Shown here piece after piece: positions 11,290-21,241 of a DNA stretch of 64,000 nt (position 1 is the stretch's first letter; every line of letters begins with the position of its first letter). This DNA comes from Volutella citrinella (lineage: Eukaryota; Ascomycota; Sordariomycetes; Hypocreales; Nectriaceae). The stretch covers positions 62,001 to 126,000 of the forward strand of contig JAWZSP010000007.1 of NCBI GenBank assembly GCA_034401135.1. Direction: 5' to 3'. Below the pieces are notes generated by a model. That model worked only from the letters and a program-made list of their open reading frames with translations, did no database searches and had not been told where the DNA came from. The position numbers and the translations under genes were made by a program.

Positions 11290-13176
11290 GAGTTGTAATA
11301 AATCAGATGCTTGTGGCAGGATATGAAGGGAGGTGAGGGCGGTATAAACGCGCGAGCGGGTTCATAAATGTCCAAATTCGGGCATTATAACGAAGTGTGC
11401 GTCTGGCCTACCAAGCAGCCATTTTTGACAATGAGATGTAGATGCCGAACGATAAGAGTTAGCCGATGCTGTCACTCCCAGTTCCCCCCTTTTTCGTATC
11501 GTTGCGCAATCACAGTGTCAATCCTCCGTAGGTGGCTGGCCCAGGAGGGTGCTGTCAAGTGTCAACGGTCCACGCGAGACGCGGAACTTGCCGCCCCTAA
11601 CAAGCTGAGATGGATGCTTCGTCGGCGCAAGTGTAACCAACGCAAGGGTAAACGGGCGACCCTGAGCTGATGTAGGATTCGGGGCGCACGACAGCGATGT
11701 AAAAATTAGATGGCCGTACCAGCCCCCTTGCTCGCGAATCGTCGATCACCCGTGGTGATTTTCGTCGACTTAGACCCATGTTCGCATGCATGCAAGGGTT
11801 TATTTCTGTGGGTACTCTGCCCATGAGCACATTCTCTTCTTCTTCAATAGCCTGTTCCGCATCAGAATACGAGGGCGGCTGTGCCGCAGCCATGGACACC
11901 ATGTCCTTGGTATACATGGCCCCACGGTATCTGCCCGTGCAGCCGGCCCGATTTGGGGGCTTTTTTACCTGGTCAAAGCTTGCGGCGCCCATGATTTGAG
12001 CCGAAGGCATCTGTTCGAGTTGTGTTCTCTATGGTTCATATCGATGCGGAGCCAGGCCTTTATTCCCTATATGACAGAGGGCATTCCACATGCAGATGCC
12101 GATGGATTCATTTCTTTGGGTTATTAGGAAGTGAATTAATGTTCTAAGCTGGTTTCACCATACCACACTGGCTTGAGTTGGCAATAAACTGTGTTATTGC
12201 CGCCGCGTTCATCCACTGGTGGTATTACTTAAAACCTCACGCTTCAGCCGCGCGACTTTCAGGTGAGGTACAGATGCGAGTGGATCCTGATCATGTGCGA
12301 CCGCTATAGTCTACCTACTATACGATACGATACGAGTACTGTACTTACTTAGTACCAGCGGGTTGCAGTGCATCAGCCCTCATGCCAGCCACGTCACGTC
12401 ACAGTCCGTGCCAACTTGCCCTGCCCTGCCCTAAAATCTGGGGCAGTGCACTTTACATTCTGACGAATAGCAAGAGAGCAGCTTGTCGAGGTGGAACGTG
12501 GTCCAACCAGATGTAACGATCCGGGTTGTGTGGAGAAGTTTCGAATAGAAACCAACAGCAGCAAGTGGCCGCCCAGCATTGACCTGCGAGAATCCGACAG
12601 CATCGTCCACAGAAGAGCTCTAGGCAGTGTTTGACGGACCATGATGACCAGGGAGAGATGAAAACATGCCTGACGAGAGCCGTTCCGCAAATAAACACCA
12701 CTCAGCCACCACACCTGTGAAAAATACGCCTCCGTGTAAGCCTGGTGACCGGCATGATCCCCGCAAATTTGGCCACTCGCCACCTACAACGGACGCAGTG
12801 AGCATCCTCTTTGCTGTTGAAACATCCAGCCCCCGTGCATCCACCACCTAGACGTCTATAGCCGACTATCCACATTCGTCCAAGTATCTGCCTGCTCAGC
12901 TTCTGTAGCTTCTCTCCTGGCATCAGCTTCTGTCTCTCCATATCATTAATCCAGAGTCTGTGGCCATTAGGGTATAAAGAGCTGTCGATCACCCACCTCA
13001 AAACGACAATTCAGCAATGAGCAACAAGATCATCTTCCCACTAGACCAACCTCTCCAACAGCAGAACGACGTCGATCAAGACGCCAATCGGTCAGAGTCC
13101 TTTATCACAGCTCTCATTATTGTACTCTTCATTAGAAACATTATTCCCTTTGCTTGCTCGCTTCTCCTCGCCCAAG
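11290..13176. other. Long intergenic region with TATA box of the next gene
   Basis: About 1.9 kb with no gene I can support. A run of TACGA/TACGATACGA units sits near 12315-12340 and short GTCAC and CCCTG repeats near 12385-12435. A clear TATAAAGA is at 12973-12980, about 200 bp before the secreted-protein start at 13177. An ATG at 13017 opens a 99-codon frame that overlaps the real start out of frame and could act as an upstream ORF. Confidence 0.4.
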
Positions 13177-14013
13177 ATGAAGTTCTCCGCCATGACAATC
13201 TTTTACTCTTCAATGTTGTTGCTCTCACCTGTCTGCTCGGCAGCCGTCTTGGAGCGCGGTGTGACTGCGGCCGAGATGCCCAACATCCACGCCCGATACA
13301 ACCTCGAGGACTTTGAAGAGGGCGGCAACGGTGGTATTCACAAGCGAACGAACGTAAAGGTGAGCAAATAACATTTGAGCAATTTAGAACGGCCCGAGCT
13401 AACGCGGCGACTCTCAAGATTTGCGGCACCACCCTCCAGGGCTTTATGCAGTGCTATGGCCTCTACAGCGCTGTCAAGGTGAGCCTACCCCATACGATTT
13501 GATACCATGGGTGAGAGGCGTTGTTAACTTTAACTCAGAATTTGGCCCAGGATCTTTGTATGTAGAAAAAAAGGCATGCCTTGTTGCAACTTTGCTAACC
13601 AGCTCATAGCCTCTCTCATCAAGTCATTCTCCGACAACAAGGACTGCAAAGAGCACACTGGATACTGGGGTAATGATAATGAGATCAAATACGTCTACCA
13701 TGTCGGTCCCGTGTTCCATTCGATCAGCATTGAATCATACACTGACACACTCAAGGCCTCGAGCAGCAAAGGTGACGATGCCGCCTGCGACACCACTGCG
13801 CAGAAGAAGACGATCGAGGGAGCCCTTACCAACCACTTTGACGGTCGCGATGCCACCCTCTGTGGAACCCAATGTCTAGAGCTCACCCACGGCGGCACCT
13901 GGCACGGATACTTACTGGTCGGCCCTACCCGGGATTTCCGTGACAACAAGTACTGCGGCCCCAAGCTGGAGAAGGCTAAGTGCACCGAAGGTGGTGAGGA
14001 CAATCGCCTGTAA
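13177..14013 (+). CDS. Secreted cysteine-rich protein with Kex2 site (effector candidate)
   Basis: Model 13177-13359, 13419-13478, 13539-13557, 13610-14013, 221 aa. The third exon is only 19 nt; including it uses two introns with good donors (GTGAGC, GTATGT) and branch sites (TTAAC, CTAAC) and gives the continuous peptide 'VKNLAQDLSSLIKSF'. Residues 1-22 are a signal peptide. A propeptide-like stretch then ends at 'IHKR' (residue ~57), a typical Kex2 cleavage site. The mature part carries eight cysteines (ICGTT, QCYG, DCKE, ACDT, LCGTQC, YCGP, KCTE), consistent with four disulfides, in a ~165-aa domain. I do not recognise the family. Secretion, processing and even cysteine number suggest an extracellular protein or effector; that role is inferred. 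Confidence 0.72.
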
Positions 14014-14310
14014 AAATGACGGTCAGTCAGTGTCCATAGTTATGAGCATTTGCCTATAAGGAGATGGTAGGCTTGTGACGGAACAGAAAGGAGACAGATG
14101 CAAGATGCAAGATTGAAACAGAATAATTCAGCTTTATATCTGCACCCACGCAATATCTTGGGCTCCTTTCTCTACTTTACAATATTTGTTTTTTAGATAT
14201 ATACTTATTTCTTTAGTATATTATCAATTAAATACTTTAGTTCCAAAGTCCTAGTTAATTCGTCTTGACAGATTATGTCTCCTGCAATTGGGATTGAGAG
14301 CTTATATATA

Positions 14311-15010
14311 TATCAGAACTTGACGCTAATACACGGTGCGGGGCAGCCGCACGTATGCGAAACATGGTTTGGATTATTCGACGGACCGAACATAGCCCAG
14401 GAAGGAAAACACTAATCAGCGAGATCGTTATATAGGAATTTACTGCAATCACTGTGATAAGAAAGTTATTACTAATAATAATTATTACTAAAAGGTAATA
14501 AAAAGGAAATATAATTAACTTAGTATATATATACCTAACTATAATATAATAAAGAGGACCAGTGTATAGCAACTAGATTATATTAGTAGTATATAGTAGT
14601 TATATAATAACCGGGCTAGTTCTAACTATATAAATAGTAGTAATTATACTAAGGTTTATATTAGTAATTATATTAGGGTATAATACTAAGCATTGATTAG
14701 TATATAAGATAAATATATTATTATATTTAGTAATAAGTAAGTAGATTATAATAACTAAGTTATATTAATAGCTAAAGAGGCTAGTCCTCTTTATTATACT
14801 ATAGTAGTTCTATATATACTTAAGCTAGTTACTATTTTCTATTATCACTTCTTAGTAATAGTTATTACTAATAATAACCTTTTTATTATAGTGATTGTCT
14901 TTAATCTGTATATAATAACTATCCTGATTAGTAGGTAACAGTCCTTCTTTCCACTGCTCCCCGGTCCGTCCTTATTCTGGTTCGTGGGTTAGTGTATATA
15001 CTTTTTATTA
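14311..15010. repeat. Degenerate inverted-repeat element
   Basis: The left part (14311-14580) begins with a degenerate copy (22 of 24 bases) of the terminus seen at 15157. It is roughly matched by the reverse complement of 14740-15010: both carry GACGGACCG, GGAAGGA/GAAAGAAGGA, CTAATCAG, CAATCACT and GTTATTA in the same order. The central part, about 14580-14700, also resembles 15019-15120 in direct orientation ('TAGTTCTAACTATATAAA'). Boundaries are approximate because of heavy C-to-T decay. Confidence 0.5.
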
Positions 15011-15018
15011 TACACTGT

Positions 15019-15143
15019 GTGACAATCGGGTAGGTTCTAACTATATAAACCTAGTATGATATACTGGGGGTTTATATTAGCAGTTCTAACGTAGTGTATA
15101 CTGAGCTTGAGTAGTTGGTAGTGATCCCAGTCGCGGCGATCAC
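15019..15143. repeat. Inverted repeat arm A (pairs with 15498-15622)
   Basis: This 125-bp arm is the near-exact reverse complement of 15498-15622. Most differences are transitions, and arm A carries the A/T state at each of them (for example TATATAAACC against TGTGTAAACC), so arm A looks more RIP-mutated than arm B. The two arms flank about 355 bp. Confidence 0.85.
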
Positions 15144-15156
15144 TATATTATGTTAG

Positions 15157-15902
15157 TGTCAGAACCTGACGCTAATACACCGTGCCCATGCAGGGCGCAT
15201 GGAACGGAAGAACCTGAACAAGAGAAACCGCAACCAATCAACGACAGATCACCAGGATCACGTAGTGATCCCCGTGATCTGCGCTAAGCGAACCAATCAG
15301 GAACGGATCACTAGGATTACCACCGTGATCCTTATGATCCAGGACAAACAAAGGACAGGCAATAGGCTACATAATAAAGGGATTAGACTACTATATAGAC
15401 TAGTGAAGAGTGCATATCTAGCAAGAGCAGCTCTTCAGCTATTAATAAAACCTGGTTACCTCAATCACCTCGATTAACTATCACTAAACGTGATACTGTG
15501 ATCGCTACGCCTGGGATCACAACCAACTTGTTCAAGCTCAGTATACGCCACGTTGGACTGCTAATATAAACCCCCAGTATATCGTACTAGGTTTACACAG
15601 TTAGAACCTACCCGATCGTCACAGTTAGGTAATAGTTAATCAGGGTGATTAAGGTAACTAAGTTATATTAATAGCTAAGGAGCTGCTTATCTTAGATATG
15701 CACTTCCTTAATAGTTTATATACTAATTCGTGATCACTTAGATTACTTAGTAATCGAGTGATCGGTGATTATTATAGTTATTCCGTGATTATAGTAATTG
15801 CTTTTAATTAGTTGATCCCTTGTTATTTTTATATAACCGGGGTTACGTAGTTCCGCTCTGTCGCATAGTTCGCGTACTGTGTATTAGCGTCAGGTTCTAA
15901 CA
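15157..15902. mobile_element. 746-bp element with 24-bp terminal inverted repeats and probable 5-bp target duplication
   Basis: The left end TGTCAGAACCTGACGCTAAT (continuing ACAC, 15157-15180) and the reverse complement of the right end (15879-15902) agree at 23 of 24 bases; the single difference is C/T. The element begins TG and ends CA. The flanking pentamers GTTAG (15152-15156) and GTTTG (15903-15907) agree at four of five positions, as for a target-site duplication. Inside is a 92-codon open frame (15199-15477) with no recognisable motif, and the inner arm B at 15498-15622. It may be a solo LTR-like or non-autonomous foldback element; class is uncertain. Confidence 0.6.
15498..15622. repeat. 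Inverted repeat arm B (pairs with 15019-15143)
   Basis: Reverse complement of arm A over about 125 bp. It keeps more G and C than arm A and so may be closer to the original sequence. Confidence 0.85.
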
Positions 15903-16153
15903 GTTTGCTTAGTGCTTTAGATTAATAAGAATTTTCCCCCTTTTTTAATCTTTTTTTATTTAGGGACTCCTTTATTTCTGTCTAATTAGATCGCTAGTTA
16001 ATTCAGATTTTATTTATTTTATAAGGTTCTTTTACTAAAAGTTATATAAAATTTCGCTTTTTGCCTAAGTTTGGTTACCTTATAATAGGTTTTTATAAGA
16101 GATACTGATAATTATTAGTATTTATTTAGGCTTATTATTCTTATTAATAAACT
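15903..16153. repeat. Direct repeat copy 1 (less mutated)
   Basis: About 250 bp that recur at 16680-16922 in the same orientation, beginning GTTTGCTTAGTGCTTTAGAT here and GTTTACTTAGTATTTTAAAT there. Copy 1 keeps C and G where copy 2 has T and A, on both strands. Confidence 0.8.
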
Positions 16154-16679
16154 AGCTTTTTTAATTATTAATTATAATAGTTATTATAATCTACTTACTT
16201 ATTATTAAATATAATAATATATCTATTTTATATATTAATAAATACTTAGTATTATATTTAATTATAAATAAAAATAATATTAATAAAAAAATTTAAAAAA
16301 AAAAATTTTTAAAAAATATTATTATAAAAACTATTTTAAAAAAGTATAAAAATAATATTTATATATTATTAATATACTTATATATTATATACTTTATTTT
16401 AAAATTATAAAAAATTAAAAATATAATTAATATTATTATATATAAAATACTTAAAATATTATAATAATAAAGCTAAAAGTTATAAATAAAAGTTATTATA
16501 ATTATATTTTAGTTTTAATTTATTTTTATAAATATATTTATCTTAATATACTTATATAAAAAAGCTATTATTTATATAATAAATATTATAATATATAATA
16601 ATAAAATTATATTAATAATATATAATAGTTAAACTAAATTAATAATTAAATATTTAAATTAATAACTTAAAAAAAATAA

Positions 16680-16922
16680 GTTTACTTAGTATTTTAAATT
16701 AATAAGAATTTTCTTTTTTTAATCTTTTTTTATTTAAAAACTCTTTTTTTTATTTAATTAAACTATTAATTAATTTAGATTTTCTATATTTTATAAAATT
16801 CTTTTATTAAAAATTATATAATTTTTTACTTTTTATTTAAAATTAATTACCTTATAATAAGTTTTTATAAAAAATATTAATAATTATTAGTATTTATTTA
16901 AACTTATTATTTTTATTAATAA
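16680..16922. repeat. Direct repeat copy 2 (heavily RIP-mutated)
   Basis: Same-orientation copy of 15903-16153. Almost all C:G pairs of copy 1 are T:A here. The two copies flank about 525 bp of A/T-only sequence, so they could be remnants of long terminal repeats or of a tandem duplication. Confidence 0.8.
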
Positions 16923-17538
16923 AATAATTATATTAAAAAATAAAATAAATAAAAAAATAATAAAAATAATAAACTAGTTTATTAAGCTATATAAAAATAT
17001 ATAAATAGTATACTATTTATAAAATAAGGATATTTTATTAATATTCTAAAATAATACTATTAGATATATAAAAAGAGATAGAACTTTAAGCTAAGTAAAC
17101 TATACCTTAAGTAAGATATTCTAGCAAGGGCAGCTATCTACTTCCTGCACTTTACTTAAACTTTGGTACTTGCCTCGACCCAGGAGTCCCTACCTAAAGC
17201 TTACCAAAGTGGGGGCGAAGTTCCTAGGGTAAGGGCTCTAGATCTTTCTAACTACAGGGAATCTCGATAAACTGTGGCCAAGCTCACGATTAGGTGATGA
17301 ATGTTGCACACAGGCATGCGTCGAGCTTCTCAAGATCGAGGACAGGGCGAGCGCCTTGGACTCTGAGCAAGGACATGTTGTTTTAAGCACGATTCGTATT
17401 TATCAAGGTGCATACGTCGCCTTTGTTGAATAATATTCTACTTTCAATTTCGAGTGAAAAATTATGCATCATCGTCGCTTTTCAACACCACTACCTTCGT
17501 CCAAGTCTTGCACGTCCTATGCCTCCTAATGCGCCACC

Positions 17539-19799
17539 TTAGCACTGCTCCCCAGCTGATGCCTCCTTTTCTGCCAATAACGATTCCCGTAGCCTAGCAA
17601 TCAGACTGCCCAGAATCCACTCGCTCTCTCCCCGGCTGCCTATCAAAGGGCTGCGATTTCCTACCCACGACCATTTTAGGCTCCCATCTAAGCCCTCATC
17701 GGTAGCATCCTGGTGTTTTTCCTTGAGTTTGACTTTGCAGTGTGTCTGTGGGTCGTGTTCATCTTCACCGATGAGTCTGAGGTACCAGGCCCATTGGTCG
17801 AAAGTGTAGCGATGCGGCTTGGATTCCTCAAGGTGGGTGGCGATAAACTGGATCTCGGAGATGAGGAGGAAGTGGAAGTCGGTGCCTGTGGGGAGTTGAT
17901 CGTGGTGATTGAAGAGAACTCTGGAGGTGAAGGTTGATGGAGCACCAGTGCGTGGTGGGCCACTGTTTTGTGGAACACCTTGGTTGACAATAGAGGCACT
18001 GTGGCAGCCTCTGTAAGTGTCCCGGAGAGTTTGTTCGTATGGCTCAGTCATGGTTCCAGGTAATCGTTTATCGATGTTCTTCGACGATACCGCCAGCTCT
18101 GGAGATGAAGAGTTTCGATAGCGTGGGAAGACCTTCCCGAATGTAATCTTGCTAATAATAAGATTCATGTTCCCGACGAAGCCTCCTTTATTCGGCAGGA
18201 TCGTGACATTCCCAAGTAGAATGGTACCGTCTCGGATGATCCTAACTACCGTAGTACTAGCATGTGAGATAAGCACCGTCATAGTGGGCAAGGCTAGAAG
18301 AGACCAAAAGACGTAGAAAGATCTGCCTGCATTGGATATAGGGGCGAAATCACCATATCCAATAGTCGTCCAGGCCTCGAAGCAGAAGTAGACAGCATCA
18401 AAGTATGACCAGCTTTGATAGGGCTTCTCAGCCTTCTCAAAGACAACAGCACCCACTAGCCATAGAATAAGCCATGAGAGTGTAGAGATGGTCATAGCGA
18501 CCCATCTTCTACGAGAGGAGGATTTGGTCTGGATCTTGCGCATTAGAGTGAACTCGGCCCTGCGACGCTCAAACTCGTTTGCTGGGGCATTGCTTGACTG
18601 TGTGGGAGAGATTTCAAACTCTTGGTGGATGGGCTCAAGGGTCTTATCGTCACCACTGCGGAGTAGAGCCCGTATCATCTTGCGTCGCTTCTTGTCGTCC
18701 ATCCGGGCCACGATGCAGCGTTTTCCGTACTCGAGAACCAGGCTTCTAACTGAGGTAATAACCAAACCAAAAGTTATGATACCGATGAGGGCGTATGGGA
18801 TCAAGAGAGCTCTTCCAAGGTCAGTCGTAGGATAATAGTCACCAAATCCAACAGTAAAGAGAGTAACAGTGGTCCAATATACAGAATCGAGGTAGTTCCA
18901 TGATTCGATCTCGGAAAATAAAAAGGCGCCAAGGAGGAGGTATACAAGGAGCATAATGGTTTGTAACATTAAGGTGCGTTGACTCGCGGTGAGCACAAAG
19001 TCCTTCCGGTAGTGACCCGTCGAAGCACCCCAGAAGGTAATAGCTAGGAGTGAAGCGTCGAAGAAATAGAGGATGGCTGCCCACATGCCATAGTAAAATG
19101 ATTGAGACCAGATCAGCTCGTTCTGAGGGAACTCAATGTGTTTGAGGAGAGGCCTAGCGGCAGTGGCGCTTAGAGAGACGCGGCACAGAGCAGAGGCATA
19201 CCTGTTGGTCCTATGTTAGCAACGTACACCAATTGAACGGTGGTTTGGTGTTTTACCACCCAATTATTGTCACAGGGATAGCGAGACTAAATCGGAGTCG
19301 TCTCGCCATGTTGAGGAGAAGAAATAGGTTCGAGGTGATGCCGACAAGAAGTTGGATGGCACCGACGATGGTCAACCTTTAGTAGCATCATCAGAGCAGG
19401 CCCTCTGTTTCCATTCATCGAACTCATGCGCATGGCGTACCATGATGGGTTGGGGACTGCAGTGGCGTCCTGGATATCTTCCCCGGGAACCAGGTGCTGT
19501 CGCCATGGCCCAACCAAGGCACAGACACTAAACGCCGAAGCCACGGGACCTAGAGTGCCTGCGATCATAGGGAATGCCGAGGAGAAGAACCACCACCGGC
19601 TGTGATGCAAGAAATGGCATATGTCAGCGCTGGCTCATCGGCTCATACATCCTCCCAGGGATTTGGGTTCTTTGGCTTACCTAGGTTCTGGGTGAGTATC
19701 ATCATTTTGAAACCTTCTCTCACGGGTGGCACAACTCCCGACGACCCCGGCTTCTTGATCGATGTTTTCAGCCAAATTTACGTCGTCCTCAAGGGCCAT
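17539..19799 (-). CDS. TOK-type two-pore outward-rectifier K+ channel
   Basis: Model complement(17539-19201, 19257-19376, 19441-19599, 19681-19799), 686 aa; introns of 55, 64 and 81 bp keep phase. Yeast Tok1 is 691 aa. The N-terminus has 'RWWFFSSAFPMIAGTLGP' and 'LFLLLNMARRLRFS...TIIGW', typical of TOK channels. Two pore loops carry K+ selectivity filters: TVGFGD at ~249-254 and TIGYGD at ~412-417, each between transmembrane helices (2P/8TM topology). A charged cytosolic C-terminus of ~230 residues follows. The spliced N-terminal exons restore the conserved 'NPSWLTIVGAIQLLVG'. It should sit in the plasma membrane and release K+ on depolarisation (family knowledge). Its 3' end lies about 450 bp from the A+T-rich island, yet it looks intact. 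Confidence 0.92.
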
Positions 19800-20200
19800 T
19801 GTGGCTCATCCGTTGGCGACCATGCAGAAGCTCAGCAAGGATAATTTCTTATGTCTCGGCCCGAAAGGTCAAATAGGCCGCGCGATGAGAGGAACAGCCG
19901 TGATAAATCCATGTGTTATAAGGGCATCACACCATGATGGCTACGCTGGCGATGAACTTTACACACACGTGCCGGGGGTGGCGTCATATCGTGGATTCTG
20001 TGCGGGACAGAGACTAATAAACTCAGTTGCTTTAGGGTGGGGGATGCTAGCTGGCACCGTTGGCAAGCGCGGTGCTTGACAACCAGGGTAGTCTACTAAT
20101 TTTTTTTTTCATTCGGCTGTCATCCGTTTTTGAGTTTATATTGTCTCGTGCATCGATCGGTCGAGACCATCAAGCTTGAGATCCCAGTTTCTTGTGTACT

Positions 20201-20248
20201 ACCTGCCGGCTAATGTCCAGAGCGCAACCCACAAGCTTTCCGGCAGGT
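20201..20248. repeat. Perfect 9-bp inverted repeat
   Basis: ACCTGCCGG at 20201-20209 and its complement CCGGCAGGT at 20240-20248, separated by 30 bp. It could form a hairpin or be a protein-binding site; no function is evident. Confidence 0.6.
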
Positions 20249-20379
20249 CCGAGATCTCGCATCTCTGCTCTCTCTTCTTGATTCCCTTATAAAAGAACCC
20301 CTAGTCTAAGGGATTGGAAAAGATCCACAGTTAGGTCTGAGATCTTATTTCTCCGCTGTCTCTGCTTGATTCACTTATA
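20246..20379. repeat. Imperfect direct repeat of about 46 bp
   Basis: GGTCCGAGATCTCGCATCTC... (20246-20292) recurs as GGTCTGAGATCTTATTTCTC... (20334-20379), both running on to CTTGATTC(C/A)CTTATA. Several differences are C/T. It may be another decayed repeat fragment. Confidence 0.6.
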
Positions 20380-20519
20380 GTGAATGTTCCTTGATGGATT
20401 TGTGCCTGGCTTGCGCCCGGCGTTTTGCTATAGCTAATTAAATCACTTTGGAATAGCACTGTCATTCCACGTCCGATTTACTCAAAGTTCAACAACAGCA
20501 GTAATAAACCCATTCCCGA

Positions 20520-21226
20520 CTAGACGTTCATAGTACCGTGCTCGCCAGCGGGAATATTAGTCTTGTCCTCCGTCCTCTGGCGATGCGACTGCGTCGACTT
20601 GCGCGGCGTGTTCTCGATATGGCTGACCACGACGGGGACCTTGGGCCGCTCCTCGTCGAAGCTGCCCTTGTCTGCGTTCCGAGCCCCAGTGGCAAGCATG
20701 CGCTCGCGGCCCACCTTTTGAAAGTCTTTGTAGGGAACCTTGTCGCGGAACAGCTGGTCGATGACCTCGAGGGACAGGCCCTTGCACTCGGGGATGCAGA
20801 ACAGGTAGAAGATGACGGCCAGGACGGCGACCGACCCAAAGATGAAGCCGACCTTGGACTGGAGCTTGCCGTAGGGCTTCCAGAGCATGTACGGCAGGGA
20901 GAAGGTGGTGACGAACCTGCTCGCAGTTAGCTCCGGTCGCTGGGGAGGAGGAGGGGCGCGTGGTGATGGGTGGTTCAACTTACTGTGTTAAGAGGAGGCA
21001 CACGTTGGCGAAACGGTAGGTGATATCGCGCAGGTGAGGGCTGAGGACTTCGACGCTGGTGATGTGGACGATGGGGGCCCAGCCGGAGGAGTAGGCGGCG
21101 ATGCAGATCTGCATCTTGGAGATGATGCCGGCCTTGACGCCATCGCTTGGGTGCTCGATTGTTCCCAGGCCGGCCATGGTAAACAAGGCACACATCTGGA
21201 TGGCTGCGCAGCCCACGGGAATCCAC
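20520..21226 (-). pseudogene. MFS sugar transporter, 5'-truncated (C-terminal third only)
   Basis: Exons complement(20520-20916, 20984-21226) joined across a 67-bp intron (GTAAGT...GCTAAC...GCAG). They encode about 213 residues of a maltose/glucoside-type sugar porter: the last transmembrane helices ('SGWAPIVHITSVEVLSPHLRD', 'FVTTFSLPYMLWKPYG'), the 'IPECKGLSLEVIDQLF' signature and a hydrophilic tail. Upstream, a proper intron acceptor (TACAG|G at 21227-21229, with GCTAAC branch at 21238-21243) leads into what should be the preceding intron, but from about 21245 the sequence is the coding strand of another gene. The N-terminal two thirds are missing, so this is a fragment left by a rearrangement. 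No start codon or promoter fits. Confidence 0.85.
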
Positions 21227-21241
21227 CTGTACATTGGTTAG

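Larger units (their letters stand above)
14014..17538. repeat. A+T-rich, RIP-degraded repeat island
   Basis: About 3.5 kb without a supportable gene. The first half (14.3-15.9 kb) holds several related repeat arms in direct and inverted orientation. From about 16.1 to 17.09 kb the sequence is almost entirely A and T, with poly-A/T runs and stop codons in all frames. Normal base composition returns at about 17.1 kb, just before the channel gene. Differences between repeat copies are mostly C/T or G/A, the signature of repeat-induced point mutation. Specific repeats are listed separately. Function beyond mobile-element debris is not visible. Confidence 0.85.
19800..20519. other. Intergenic region with short repeats
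   Basis: No gene is supported in these 720 bp. It contains the two features listed next: an inverted repeat and an imperfect direct repeat. The rest shows nothing recognisable. Confidence 0.5.

Noticed and set aside
11597..12010. 137-codon minus-strand frame with a PPSY motif
   Set aside because: The PPSYSDAEQ segment looks protein-like, but the rest has no recognisable domain and there is no supporting splice or promoter context. Left uncalled.
13017..13316. 99-codon plus-strand frame starting just after a TATA box
   Set aside because: It overlaps the secreted-protein exon in another frame and has no conserved features. It could be an upstream ORF but not a separate gene.
15199..15477. 92-codon frame inside the TIR-bounded element
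   Set aside because: Highly charged, Asn/Arg/Thr-rich, no transposase or other motif; probably chance opening in a repeat.
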